Of a DNA stretch of 64,000 nucleotides, positions 1 through 10,249 are shown piece after piece. Source of the DNA: Filosporella fistucella. Lineage: Eukaryota > Ascomycota > Leotiomycetes > Helotiales. Within the stretch, counting starts at the first letter, position 1. Every line of letters starts with the position of its first letter. Under the pieces are notes generated by a model. That model was not told the DNA's origin, made no database searches, and saw only the letters and a list, made by a program, of their open reading frames with translations. The position numbers and the translations under genes were made by a program. The stretch is taken from assembly GCA_030077755.1 (NCBI GenBank), contig JAQJZZ010000008.1:868001-932000 (forward strand), read 5' to 3'.

Positions 1-662
1 ACGACACGCATACTGACTGCAAACGAAGGCTTCGGTTCTGAGCATGGTTTTAGTTTCAACATCGGGAAGCAGGGAGTTGCGCTCTTTGGCACAATCTGCG
101 CCTGGTGGCTCATGGAGTATGTTGGTAAACGCACACTGTACCTATACGGTATTGCCATCATGACCATCATTCTGTTCATCATCGGCTTTCTTGAAATCCC
201 TGAGCCATTGAACGCCATAGCGTGTGCCTCGGCGCGCTGCTGTACATTTTCACGTTCACATTCGACGTTACGTTTGGGCCGGTTTGTTACTGTCTGGTCT
301 TCAAGGCCCCGTCGACGAGACTGCGCATCAAGACGGTAGCACTGGCTCGGAATTGTTACAACATTCCGTTCATTGGTGCGAATTTTCTCAACAATCCAAT
401 CCTCAACCCAACTGCCTGGGATATGTGCGGTAAGAGTGGTTTTGTATGGACAGATTTCGCCGTGATGTCCTGGGTATGGACTTACTATCATCTCCTAGAG
501 CCCAAGGGGCAAAGCGTTGGTGAGCTGGACCTGCTTTTTGAACGCAAAATTCCTGCGAGGAAGTTCAGCACTACAAAGGTTGACGAATTTCGCTCGACAA
601 ACTTAAAGGTGGATCTTGTGTCGAGCGATTTCGGCCGGGTGAAGCAGGATCAAGATATGTAG
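1..662 (+). pseudogene. MFS sugar (maltose-type) permease, 3' part, frameshifted
   Basis: The left edge cuts this gene, so only the C-terminal half of a 12-TM hexose/maltose-type MFS transporter is visible. Frame 1 reads from base 1 through a helix ending FLEIPEP and continues to about base 230. The family-like sequence then resumes in frame 3 with GALLYIFTFTFDVTFGPVCY, PSTRLRIKTVALARN and LLEPKGQSVGELDLLFERKI, to a TAG at 660-662. A single missing G near 231 explains the change. No intron fits, because there is no GT-AG pair at the junction. PESPR-type residues near the helix ends are also weakened (VFKAPSTRLR). I infer a recent pseudogene; an assembly indel is the alternative. Family assignment is confident, substrate is not. 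Confidence 0.75.
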
Positions 663-1961
663 TAGCTTATCTCGGCACAGCAACGGTCTTTGTTCAGCAC
701 CAAAATCCTGTTGTACTCGACCACCGAAAAGCAAGCTTCTATAATACTGTTTGGCTTCAGCATTTCGACCGACGACACGTCTCGAAACCCGTCCCGATGT
801 ACAGCCTAGGGAACGGTGATAGAGGTGAGGTAAGGCTCAATCTGCAACACGCATTTAGCGGAAATGGGACAAAAGTTGGCGTTCTTCTAGAGCATTTGGC
901 CATTGAGCGGTTTCTGCAGCGTGTAGGAGACGTAGACAAGTGGCAAATATTTGTTGCCGAAGGAGCAGCTTTGAAAAGCTGCGGCAACTAAGGAGGATTG
1001 ATTCAAAGTCGCAGAATACTAGGAAATCATTTCAAGATAACATCAACACTTTGGAAATCTAATGTTGGTGTTCACCAGCCGAATGGAGACAGCCCATGTC
1101 CCCCTCAGTCTATGGTCGTATGTGCCAGTTTTCTTTTGGCTTAACATATGTTACATGGTACGTACCGCTATCTGAACTAGTAACTTTATAATTAGGCAAA
1201 AATGCGATGCGGTTCTGAAACATCCGTACCTCCGCAGCTCTGATGATTAGTGCTCGTTTGGGAAACGATAATCTACTCAGATACTCGAATTTCTGCTCAA
1301 TTAGCTGGGGCATTAAAGATCAAGCTGATTCTAGTATTTTAATTCGCAATTTGCTTACTACCAAAAGTCGGGAAGAGAGCAGATTCCAGTGAAATGGCGA
1401 ATCTACCTACTTGTATTCCAGGATTAATTCTCAAGTTTTGCCCCACTTCTCGACTTTTGACCCTATTACGGGTTCTCGCTAAATAAATATGCAAGGTCCG
1501 CGAGCTTCGAGCCCTTTTCTGCGCAATTGTCATATTCTTTACAAAACACGGAAAACTGCTCGAATACTACTACCTACTTGGCATGGCACTTTTGTGACGG
1601 TGGCATATAATTCCAATGCCGAATCTGAATTTCAAAGTTACCAGACGAGCTCTTAAACTCGCTCGACTCGCTAATTTGCATTACTCTCTTATTTTACATT
1701 TCCAATGATAGGTACATTGTGATGTGCTGTTCCAGCAGCAAGGTCACATGTCAAGTGCTTCGCCCCGAAAAGGTAGGAGGTGCTGTTGTTGTTTCATAGG
1801 GGGCGCATGTATTTAACGGGCTTCGCACCTTCTTCTGCTCACTCATCTTTCTTGTTTCCACCGTAGTAGACCTATAGGCATACGATTCGCCTCCGTCTAG
1901 TACTCGCGTATACAGTCCTGCTTACTGTGTGCTTGTGTCGTTACAAAATTCACATACAACT
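663..1961. other. Intergenic, 5' region of HET gene
   Basis: There is no supported gene. A plus-strand frame stays open from about 650 to 991 without a convincing start, and an antisense frame overlaps it; I recognise neither. A CT-rich tract at about 1830-1862 and an AT-rich element near 1808 are plausible core promoter of the HET-domain gene. Confidence 0.5.
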
Positions 1962-4281
1962 ATGTCTGCCTATACTCCACCAGGTTTCCCATGCAAGCTT
2001 TGTCGCAATGTTAATTTCAAACGGTGGCAAGATCTGACGAAAAATGAGAAAAGTACCATTTTCCAATGCATTGACGAGTACGATGAAGATCTTGATGAGG
2101 ACGAGGCTGCCCGAGAGGACCCATATTCCGCCTCAAAATTGTATCATATCCACCACCCCAGCCTAGCAGCTTTTCGACAATCAGCAGACGAAGGATGCCA
2201 ATTCTGCTACCAGATTCTTTACGGGGGACTTGAAGATGCTTTAGGAGACGATGAGGAAGGCTGGGGACCAGTGATCTTCACGCTGGACGACGACCACTTC
2301 CGCTCTCGAGCAGAAGTGCGATCCGACGAGGAGCAATGGGCTGGAGAATTGCAAGTACAAATGGGATCGCAATATCGTGCTTGGATGAGGCTACGAGAAT
2401 ATAAGGGTAAAGAACTACATCTGGCGACTTCGGAATCTCCCTACTAATATATGTCTTTACCCAGACGATTTGGATGATCGCGCTGTGCTCGATAAAAGTT
2501 TCCAGAACAATATGACAACTGGATCAATGGCAAATCTTGATTTGGCAGCGAAGTGGCTTCGTAACTGTATGAACGACCACGGCTGTTGTTCCCCCAAAAG
2601 CCCATCACAATCTGCGCTGCCTTTGCGGGTCTTGAGTATCGGGCTCTCTGAAAATGATTGTGGCATTTTCCTCTCGGAAGGTAAAGGTCGCTCGGGATCA
2701 TACGCAACCCTAAGTTACTGTTGGGGCAACCACACTCAGTTACCACTGCATTGTACCACCATTAACAACATTGAGGACCGTAAGAATTGCATTGATCCTT
2801 CAATATTGCCTCAGACATTCAGGGATGCTATCTCTGTATGCCGCCATCTAGACATCGGGTTTCTCTGGATTGACTCAATGTGCATCATCCAAAAAAATGA
2901 CGATGATTGGAATGACCAGGCAAAGAAAATGGCCCAAATTTATTCTGGGGCCATATTAAACATATCAGCAGCATCTGGCAACAATAGTACCGCTGGATTA
3001 TTTGTCGATCGGGATCCACGAAAGACGCATCCTTGCCCCTTCAGTTACAGTTGGAAAGACGAAAGCGGGTCTATAGTCACTTCTTCATCACTTTCTTGCC
3101 TTGATTCGGATGAGAAACAGTATGGATGTCTTGATACACGCGGTTGGACCTTCCAAGAGATGTATTTGCCCTGCCGGACACTTAGATTTTCAAGCCATGG
3201 GATGTATTGGACCTGCACTGCGTTAATTGCATCCGAAGCCTTGCCGAATGGAATGCTACCGTCCAACAATAAGTCAGATTTCGATAAATATATCAGATCC
3301 CAGCCAGATGGTTCAACTATCAGCCAAACTGACAACTGGCACAAGTATCGATGGTGGTACAATGCTGTCGAGCGCTACAGTTCACGCCAGTTCACGAAGG
3401 AATCCGACAGACTACCTGCAATATTTGGTCTTGCCTCGCACTTTAAGAGCGCATTACAAGACGAATTTCTAGCCGGAATATGGAAAGCTGATATTATATA
3501 TGGCCTAACGTGGAGAACAGTTCAATATGGCGATCGTAACGTCACAAAACGTTCTACCAATGGTGAAAATTCATTGTCCCTTGCACCTTCCTGGTCATGG
3601 GCATCGAGACCGGATATAGGAATAATCTACTCCGAAAGGGAAGAATTAAAGGATGAAATGATACCGGATTCCATCGAATCCGGCATCTATGGCAACATAC
3701 TCGGTTCTAACAATTCCAATGAGTCGTCCAGGTATCAAATGTTTAACCTTTTGGATTCAGAAAGTACTTCACAATCCGCAAACACGTCTGTCATATCTAC
3801 AACGAACCACCTGAGAATTCGAGGGTTGATACTAGAGGCAAGATGTCTGAAAGGGCGATTTTTGACGATACGATCGCCACATGGAAAATCTAGTAATCGC
3901 TTTCTTGCAGACCTTGACGAAGTCGTGAAAGCAGAGGATGAGCTATATTGCTTGCCATTGTCTTGTTACAATCCATCCCCATCACCAGGAGAGCAAATGA
4001 AAACGAGGCTTATAGAGGAAGATAAAAGCATGGGAGGTATGCAGGACCAAATGGCCTCCGAAAGACTCATGCCAGAACACTTGGGAGTCATACTCCCTGG
4101 GTCGACCTGGTGTGGCGATATAGTTCTCCAGGCAAAAATCAAGGAAAATACCAGCTTTCAATGCCTGATTTTGAAAAAGGTTGGGATAGAAGGGATGAAA
4201 TATCGCAGAGTTGGGTTTGCAAGGGTGCCTGGTCGAGAATCGTTTGAGGGAGTTAGACCTGTTTCACTGGAGCTTATATAA
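1962..4281 (+). CDS. HET-domain (heterokaryon incompatibility) protein
   Basis: There are two exons, 1962-2406 and 2465-4281, and the product is 753 aa. The 58-nt intron has donor GTAAAG, branch CTACTAAT and acceptor CCCAG, and joins the frames exactly. The N-terminus carries CKLC and later GCQFC, a cysteine pattern common before fungal HET domains. The HET domain starts near residue 228 with YATLSYCWG and continues with DAISVCRHLDIGFLWIDSMC, then the AQIYSGAILNISAA block. The C-terminal 350 residues include APSWSWAS, also usual for the family. HET proteins trigger cell death after non-self fusion, but the specificity of this one cannot be read from sequence. I chose the ATG at 1962 over in-frame GTG/TTG codons upstream. 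The gene converges with the PhzF-like gene. Confidence 0.93.
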
Positions 4282-4749
4282 TTAAAGATGGCAGAATTTG
4301 TGAATGAACCCAAAACCGCGAGCTGGGCTACGTGGAAAGCAGTAATATGAGCTAGCAATTTTCTCAAATCCTTCCAGGATTATGAAGTAAAAACATCTGT
4401 AACCTAACAGCTTAGATCCTGGATTCAATAGACCATGCGATAGAGACACGTGCGCGATCTCAGAATCACGTTCATAGGATGCATATTTGACTATGTTAAT
4501 GCTAATGCACGAAAATATGTATAGATAGCCCAATTATCCTCAGTCTGTGGCCGTATGTGACAGTTTGAGTGATAGTACACAATATATACAACTTTAGATG
4601 CAATCATAATTAAGATAGAGCTTGTCCCATGTTCACTTATTTATAACGTAAGAGACGGTGATAAGACTTAACTATAACAAGAACAGGTTTCAATATGGCA
4701 TCCTAGACACAAGGGTAATATTGAAGAGGAATGTATTCAGAAATTTGAT
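4282..4749. other. Convergent intergenic (3' ends of HET and PhzF genes)
   Basis: This is AT-rich sequence between two converging genes and presumably holds both 3' UTRs. I see no gene or repeat. Confidence 0.6.
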
Positions 4750-5760
4750 TCAAAAGCCTAATTCAACATCCGGGACTTGGATTTCTCCACTAGCTACTTT
4801 AACGCTCTTATCTAACAAGTCAACCTTCAGTACGGGACTATTTTCATCCTCAATTTGTGATATAGTGACATCGATCAAGCATTCGCGGCCCACTTTCAGG
4901 CCCTGCTTGACTCTCATCTTACCAATGCCTCCAACCGCTTTCAACTGCCTATGTGAGTACAAATAAGCCGAAAGAAGTCCGGCAGCGCTACCAGTAGCTG
5001 GATCTTCACCAGCCATTCCAGGACTGAAGAATCGCGCTTGATATACGTCCTTTTCCCCAAGGGCTGGCGAGAAGAGATACAGACCGTAAGCTTGGTCGTC
5101 GACTAATGCTAACTGCTCTAGTAGACTATCCCGTTGAACAGAAACTCGGTCCAATGCCTCGATGGATGAGATTGGGACCAGAAGATGACGTGTGGTTGAC
5201 GATGAGAACACCTGAGGTGGGAGTTTAATTGTACTCTCAGGGAACCCTATATCAGAAGCGGTCAGGCCAATACTGTGTGCAAGTTTTTCTAAATCCGGGT
5301 GGACATTCCGCTCAATGGGAGAAGCTTGTCGAATCAAAACGGTGATCTCTGGTTCCCCTCCACCTTGAGCAGTTTTACTCAAAATTTTCACTGGCAGAAC
5401 TTCTCCAGCAAGTTCGTACCAAAACTTAAACTCCTTGATTCCATCATCTTTGTTTCTCGAAGAAGTACTTGGAAGGTTCAGGAAGCCTTCTTTTGCCAAC
5501 CACCACCACACGCCCAATATATTGTGTCCGGCCCCGAAGACTTCACGACCATTCGGGAGAAAGGAGCGAAGCTTGTAATGAGCTTTCTCCAGGTCTGAAT
5601 CTGAGATGAAAGTTGTCTCTGATAGATTGAATTGACGTGCTATAAGCTGCATCTGCGTTGTGGTGAGGCTGGCAGTTGTGTTGTCTACGACCGCGAGAGG
5701 GTTGCCTTTGAAAGCCACGGCCGAAAAGACATCAACGATCGCAAACGGGACAGATGTCAT
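4750..5760 (-). CDS. PhzF-family isomerase-like protein
   Basis: This is a single exon of 336 aa. The N-terminal half has FKGNPLAVV, IARQFNLSETTFI and RSFLPNGREVFGAGHN. Glu48 in SETTF is the family's catalytic acid/base. The C-terminal half repeats the fold and has GMAGEDPATGSAAG, the conserved second-domain loop. PhzF enzymes isomerise trans-2,3-dihydro-3-hydroxyanthranilate in bacterial phenazine synthesis. Fungal members are widespread outside phenazine clusters and their substrates are mostly unknown, and no other phenazine gene is present here. The length is slightly above the usual 260-300 aa. The protein has no signal peptide and is presumably cytosolic. Family is certain, reaction is not. 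Confidence 0.92.
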   Translation of the reverse strand: MTSVPFAIVDVFSAVAFKGNPLAVVDNTTASLTTTQMQLIARQFNLSETTFISDSDLEKAHYKLRSFLPNGREVFGAGHNILGVWWWLAKEGFLNLPSTSSRNKDDGIKEFKFWYELAGEVLPVKILSKTAQGGGEPEITVLIRQASPIERNVHPDLEKLAHSIGLTASDIGFPESTIKLPPQVFSSSTTRHLLVPISSIEALDRVSVQRDSLLEQLALVDDQAYGLYLFSPALGEKDVYQARFFSPGMAGEDPATGSAAGLLSAYLYSHRQLKAVGGIGKMRVKQGLKVGRECLIDVTISQIEDENSPVLKVDLLDKSVKVASGEIQVPDVELGF

Positions 5761-6168
5761 TGTGTCCTTCTTCCAATCTTAATCAATAGAGGATGTTTAG
5801 ATCAGAAAGTATAGAAATTTCAACATCGATCGAGCATCACGGGAGCCCAGCGAGGTTCAAGGAGGGAAATTCTTTGAAGGGGGTTTCTTGACCTCAAATA
5901 GGTAGCTTCAATGACGACGATAACTTGGCCTGAATCACCCACGATATTAAAAATATACATGAATGACTAATACATGAAACAACCTATAATCTGCGGTGAT
6001 GCCGACTTCAATGTCTCGACCAGAGAGGGGAAACCAAAGCTGACAAACGAGCGGGAATCGCCAAGAACCCCGGCATTCAATCGAATCGTCGTCATCGCAT
6101 GAATTGGTACTTACACATCACATTTCAACCCTTTTTAGTTCTCTATAAACTTTAAAATATAAGTTGTA
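5761..6168. other. Intergenic (promoters of PhzF and LRR remnant)
   Basis: This lies between divergent reading frames. A TTTAAAATAT element sits near 6150, about 20 nt before the next ATG. Nothing else stands out. Confidence 0.5.
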
Positions 6169-6611
6169 ATGGCTCTTGCATCCTGGGTTAAAGCCAGCTC
6201 TACAACCCGGACATGCATTGCCACTTTCCAGTTACTCTCGCACTGTCATCTCCAAACAACAAGTTCCACACCGCACCGTCTCTGTATCGCATTTGCTTGT
6301 CCACATCTGGTTCATATCAGCATGGACTCGGCCTGCGGTCTCACTGATATAGCACTTTTAGCCATCTGCCGGAATTGTCCCAGCATCGAATACATTTGCA
6401 TCGACGGGAACGACAAAGTCAAGGGCCATGTCCGCGAGACAGCGCTCAGTACGTTATAAACGGATAAGAAATTAGCTAAGTAATTGCAGGTTCTCCACAT
6501 GGTAGACCAATTGTCATCTCTAGACAAGGCTGCAAAGGCGCTCTCGAAGGCAAGAAAGAAGCTGAGAATTACATTGGGGAATACACACAAATGGGGGAAT
6601 GGCTCGATTGA
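6169..6611 (+). pseudogene. Short LRR/F-box-type remnant
   Basis: An ORF starts at ATG 6169 and contains GLTDIALLAICRNCPSIEY followed by KVKGHVRETAL, which resembles one or two leucine-rich repeats of a fungal F-box/LRR protein. In this frame it stops at TAA soon after ETALSTL. A 41-nt GT-AG segment (6449-6489) could instead be spliced, giving a 133-aa product that ends at TGA 6609-6611. That would be short even for a fungal intron, and the downstream peptide is not LRR-like. I favour a truncated relic, but a short real gene is possible. It lies next to another pseudogene, which supports decay of this block. Confidence 0.4.
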
Positions 6612-6906
6612 TCACTATCTAGGTGGTATAAGAGATATCGATTTCAGCAGCTTGTGTTTTGGTGTTTTTGGTCGCTTCGATGGGTGGTGAACTCTGGGGC
6701 TATTACTTGGTAGTGTTAAAGGTTTAGACTCTCGTTGGGAATTTTGAAACATTTCCTGCTTCAATATTTCTTAGTATATTTGCAGATCCAGATCATGAGC
6801 TTACAGTCATCTAGACTTTCAGAGTATCGGAATTGGCATTCGTACACACATCACCTCACGATTTATATCTAGAAAACAATTGCACAATACCGGATACAAA
6901 GAGAAA

Positions 6907-8378
6907 TCATGTCAATAATTCAATAGGAGCTTTTTTCTCATACTCCGAGCGCTGTCGCCCGGATTTCAATTCGCTTGCTATACGTTGCCTTTGGCGTTCT
7001 TGCTAGTTTCCTAGTTTCCATTTCTTCTCCTGGAAGAAATCTAATCTCCTTTTGACTGCCTAGTGTGTGCCTCGGAGTGAATTCTTCCCCTTTACATTCT
7101 CCAGGACTACCTTTGGGATATCTGCTTCAGCAGGCCAAGACCATGGTTTGGTGAGCTCCCGTCCTTGATTTCCCACTTCTTGTTCTCCCACCTTTCAAGT
7201 GGGCTTCTCGGTCCTCTTCACCACCAAACCGCATTATGGATTCGTCTTTTTGCTGAGGTGGAGGCTCGATTATCTGTCGTCGCTTTTCTCCATTTATCAT
7301 CAGCTCTCTGATCCATTCTCCATTTTTGTTTGGGTGGATGCCTTCATACCTCCCTGTTGGGTCATTCAATCTCATGCCAAGGAATTGTTCTTTCTGCAGC
7401 GACTTGATCTTCTGTTCGGCCAATGGTATGAAGTTGTGAGCCATGTAACTCGCGAGATGAAATCCTGGCAAGCCACTGCCCAACGCTAATGCTTCTCTGG
7501 ACATCTTTCGAAACGTCTCGAATGGGCAATCCAAGGGTTTGGATCCACCTCTACGAAGATCCTCATGATAAAAGCTTACTTTTAGTTTCGAGAACATGGT
7601 ATCAAGTTGATTAAAATACATTTTCTCCCAGAAGTCTCTTGTGCGCCTACCATGATAGTCGCTAGTTGCCGACTATATTCATCATGTCCCAATCACCGAT
7701 CATGATAGCAGGGAACTCCGATTCAGAACCTTCAACCCAATGCACAAAATATTGGTCTGTACGCTCGAGGTCAGTGTCCAGAATCATCTTTCAGTGCTCA
7801 TACTCGTGTTGGCCCTCCACTATACCACCCATCGTGAATGCTAAGGCTTTACAGATCTCGTCGGCGATGTGCCAAAAGAAAGCCTCTGTGCCATTTGGGT
7901 CACTATACCTTCTATATTTTTCCCTGCGGAATTGCTCAAGTGTCCCAGAATGGCAGCTCTGGTAAAGAAGATTCAATTGGCGACTTTTACGCGGCATCAC
8001 CGTTGGTATCCCAACCTGACCGTTGGGTGGAAGTAATTTGTTGAGATCTAATCTTTTCTCACTCTGGTGTTCTGCTTGTCCACCAGCGATCAAAAAAGTG
8101 TCAACTCTTCTACTGTCCTTGAATATATATTCCTCGCCCGTCTTTCATGGATTTGAAGAGATATACTTCACCTTCAGAGCCGTGGGGAAGTGGTTTGATC
8201 ATAATGTATCCAGATCCTGGGGGATCCTCGAAGACGATTGCGAATTTGATTGACGCTTTTGAGCCTTCCATTGTTGGGTATGAGATCTCTTTGATGTTTT
8301 CGAGTATGGTTGACTTGATATTGCCATATCAGTGTTTTCTAGGCTGTCATATAGTGCTGTGAATAACATTTCGTTCAT
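6907..8378 (-). pseudogene. Multiply broken protein-coding gene of unknown family
   Basis: Read on the minus strand, long coding-like segments follow one another but change frame four times, near 8325, 8136, 7660 and 7200. They are also interrupted by in-frame stops: TGA 7791-7793, TAG 7662-7664, TAG 7060-7062 and TAG 7003-7005. Segments that fit end to end include FAIVFEDPPGSGYIMIKPLP, EEYIFKDSRRVDTFLIAGGQ, RTRDFWEKMYFNQLDTMFSK, KPWSWPAEADIPKVVLENVK and a basic coiled-coil-like tail RIASELKSGRQRSEYEKK, ending at TGA 6907-6909. No GT-AG introns remove the breaks. I do not recognise the family. The three TAG stops could come from CAG and the TGA from CGA, in keeping with C-to-T (RIP-like) mutation, though the indels need another cause. 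The 5' limit is uncertain. Confidence 0.7.
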
Positions 8379-9076
8379 ATAGTTCAAACGGAGGGACAAA
8401 GGCATAGAACAAAGGATGATAGTAAAATACAAGACAAGCCAAATGAATGATATTCTCAAGATATCTGAGCCTTGTTTATTTTCCATGCGTTCATAAAAAA
8501 ACAATGTCATTCAAAACTCGAGAGTCAATTGTTTCTATGAAAGGTTTGTAAATCCGAGGGGAACCCGACCCCATAAATGCATGTGCTCTATAGGATTGTG
8601 CACGCCTACACTGCACCACTCTGGTTGTCCTAGACCCTGAATATGGTACTGCGCAAGCCATTTACATCAAAGATCGTTGGCGAAGCGTTCTAGCAGTTAA
8701 TGAATTCGTTAGGCAACCGGTCGAGTCTAGAAAATATACCTAGGTACATGTGACCCGATCTATGGGAGCCATCTGTTGGCTTTAAATTTTCCAACATTTT
8801 AAGCCCTGATCACCCCTGCGAGCGACTCAGCGCTTTATATTTGAAAGGGCGTGTTGCAGATTATACGCATCTCTTCTTAACGCTTACCGCCCATGCGTCT
8901 ACTCTTCGGTCACTTCGATTAAGAAATATACGTCTAATGAGCCCTCAACCCCACCAGGCAAAGCCGTTATCTTAGGTAGATTTGTTTATCTTCCTTAACA
9001 AAAACGTGTCGCTATCCAGCTTTACTTTTTATGAGTGGTTAGAGGCAGTAGATGGCGGCTTAGATCATTCTCTGAC
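8379..9076. other. Intergenic
   Basis: This is AT-rich sequence with only short frames. An open frame continues upstream from 8378 to 8510 and is hydrophobic, but it does not look like the pseudogene's N-terminus. I see nothing else. Confidence 0.45.
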
Positions 9077-9367
9077 ATGGAAGAGGGTCATAGTGAATTT
9101 TGTACTTCCGACCATCAATGGCGACATTGTCATTGGCGGAACGATTCGGAGCGGCATGTTAATTGTCTTCTGCACAAAATTGAATGGTATGTAACCCACC
9201 AAGACGACTTTCTATTCATCACCCGAGTCACAAAAGATAAGCCTACCGTCTCACGGTTGCAAAAACTGCCTTGGAAGTGGATGGAAGATGTTTGCTTTGC
9301 GTGGGACGAGGAATCCTTCGATGAAGTATCCCAACAACTCCAAGATCTCCAAGGAGCGAATAATTGA
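9077..9367 (+). CDS. Small uncharacterised ORF
   Basis: This 96-aa frame starts at ATG 9077. It has a Cys/His-rich start (EFCTSDHQWRHCHWRN) and an acidic/aromatic end (LPWKWMEDVCFAWDEESFDE). The composition is more protein-like than surrounding shadow frames, and the run of Trp and acidic residues is not what random AT-rich DNA usually gives. I do not recognise the family. It could be an exon of a larger gene whose other parts I cannot join, or a relic; the area on both sides contains pseudogenes. Confidence 0.3.
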   Translation: MEEGHSEFCTSDHQWRHCHWRNDSERHVNCLLHKIEWYVTHQDDFLFITRVTKDKPTVSRLQKLPWKWMEDVCFAWDEESFDEVSQQLQDLQGANN

Positions 9368-10249
9368 TGGCACACGACCTTGATCGTTCTCAGTCACTAC
9401 TGGCAATGGTGAGCATGGAGCTGGAGGATGATGGAAATCTTCGTTTTTGACATGGGTGCCTAGGTTCAGTGCTATAGCTCTGCGGGCAGCGAATCTCAAT
9501 CACGCTCTTTCGGCCACACGTCGACGAGGCAAGTTTTCCTGCTACTACCTCGCTATTGATGTGTTTTTGAAGCAAGCAGCCTCAGCCCAATATATATCCA
9601 CCGCACTGCGATTTCCTATATTTTCGCCCTCAATGTGTATGGAAAATACGACTTATCCTGCACTAGTACGAGTACGTCTCGGGTTGTGGATCTCATATGT
9701 CATAGGTTGTTCAAGAGCAACATCATAAATATTGTAATACTGGAGTATGGTTAATTCTATATGAAGTGGTCATTTGACTTTTACCCGGCGTTGGTTGTAT
9801 GAGGTCAAAAATTTCCTTATTGAAACATAAATTCCCATTAATTGAGAACACTTTCAGTTCTTGCTCTCATCCCGCATTGCATTGTCAGACTTTCTGCAAT
9901 TATTAGTTGGCAATACGCCTCTTATTACTTACTTAACAAGCACTTTGAATCGCGTGTCCCATACGGACGGTCAATTCTACTTATTATATGCATGCTAGGT
10001 GGGAACCAACTGCTGCCTATATCGTGGCGTACTTTTTTTCGGCGCCGTGTCTGGCGGCCAAAAATGCGGGGCTGACTCCGGACCAACATCGATTTTTGAC
10101 ATGCTTCTCATGCACAAAGAAGGCACCCGTTCCAAAATACTAGGTCCCATCTAGCTTTAAATACAACCCTAGTCCCCAAATTCATTCTGCTAAAATTAAA
10201 ATTCCTGATAGCATATATCAACATTTCGAACCAAACCTTGAATTCGAAG
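9368..10249. other. Intergenic, promoter of LRR-like gene
   Basis: Frames here are short. A TTTAAATACA element at about 10156 lies roughly 95 nt before the next start codon and is a likely TATA-like element. Nothing else is seen. Confidence 0.5.

Noticed and set aside
650..991. Open frame after the permease fragment, with an antisense frame
   Set aside because: Stays open for about 340 nt but has no convincing start, no family resemblance, and both strands are open, so coding cannot be decided.
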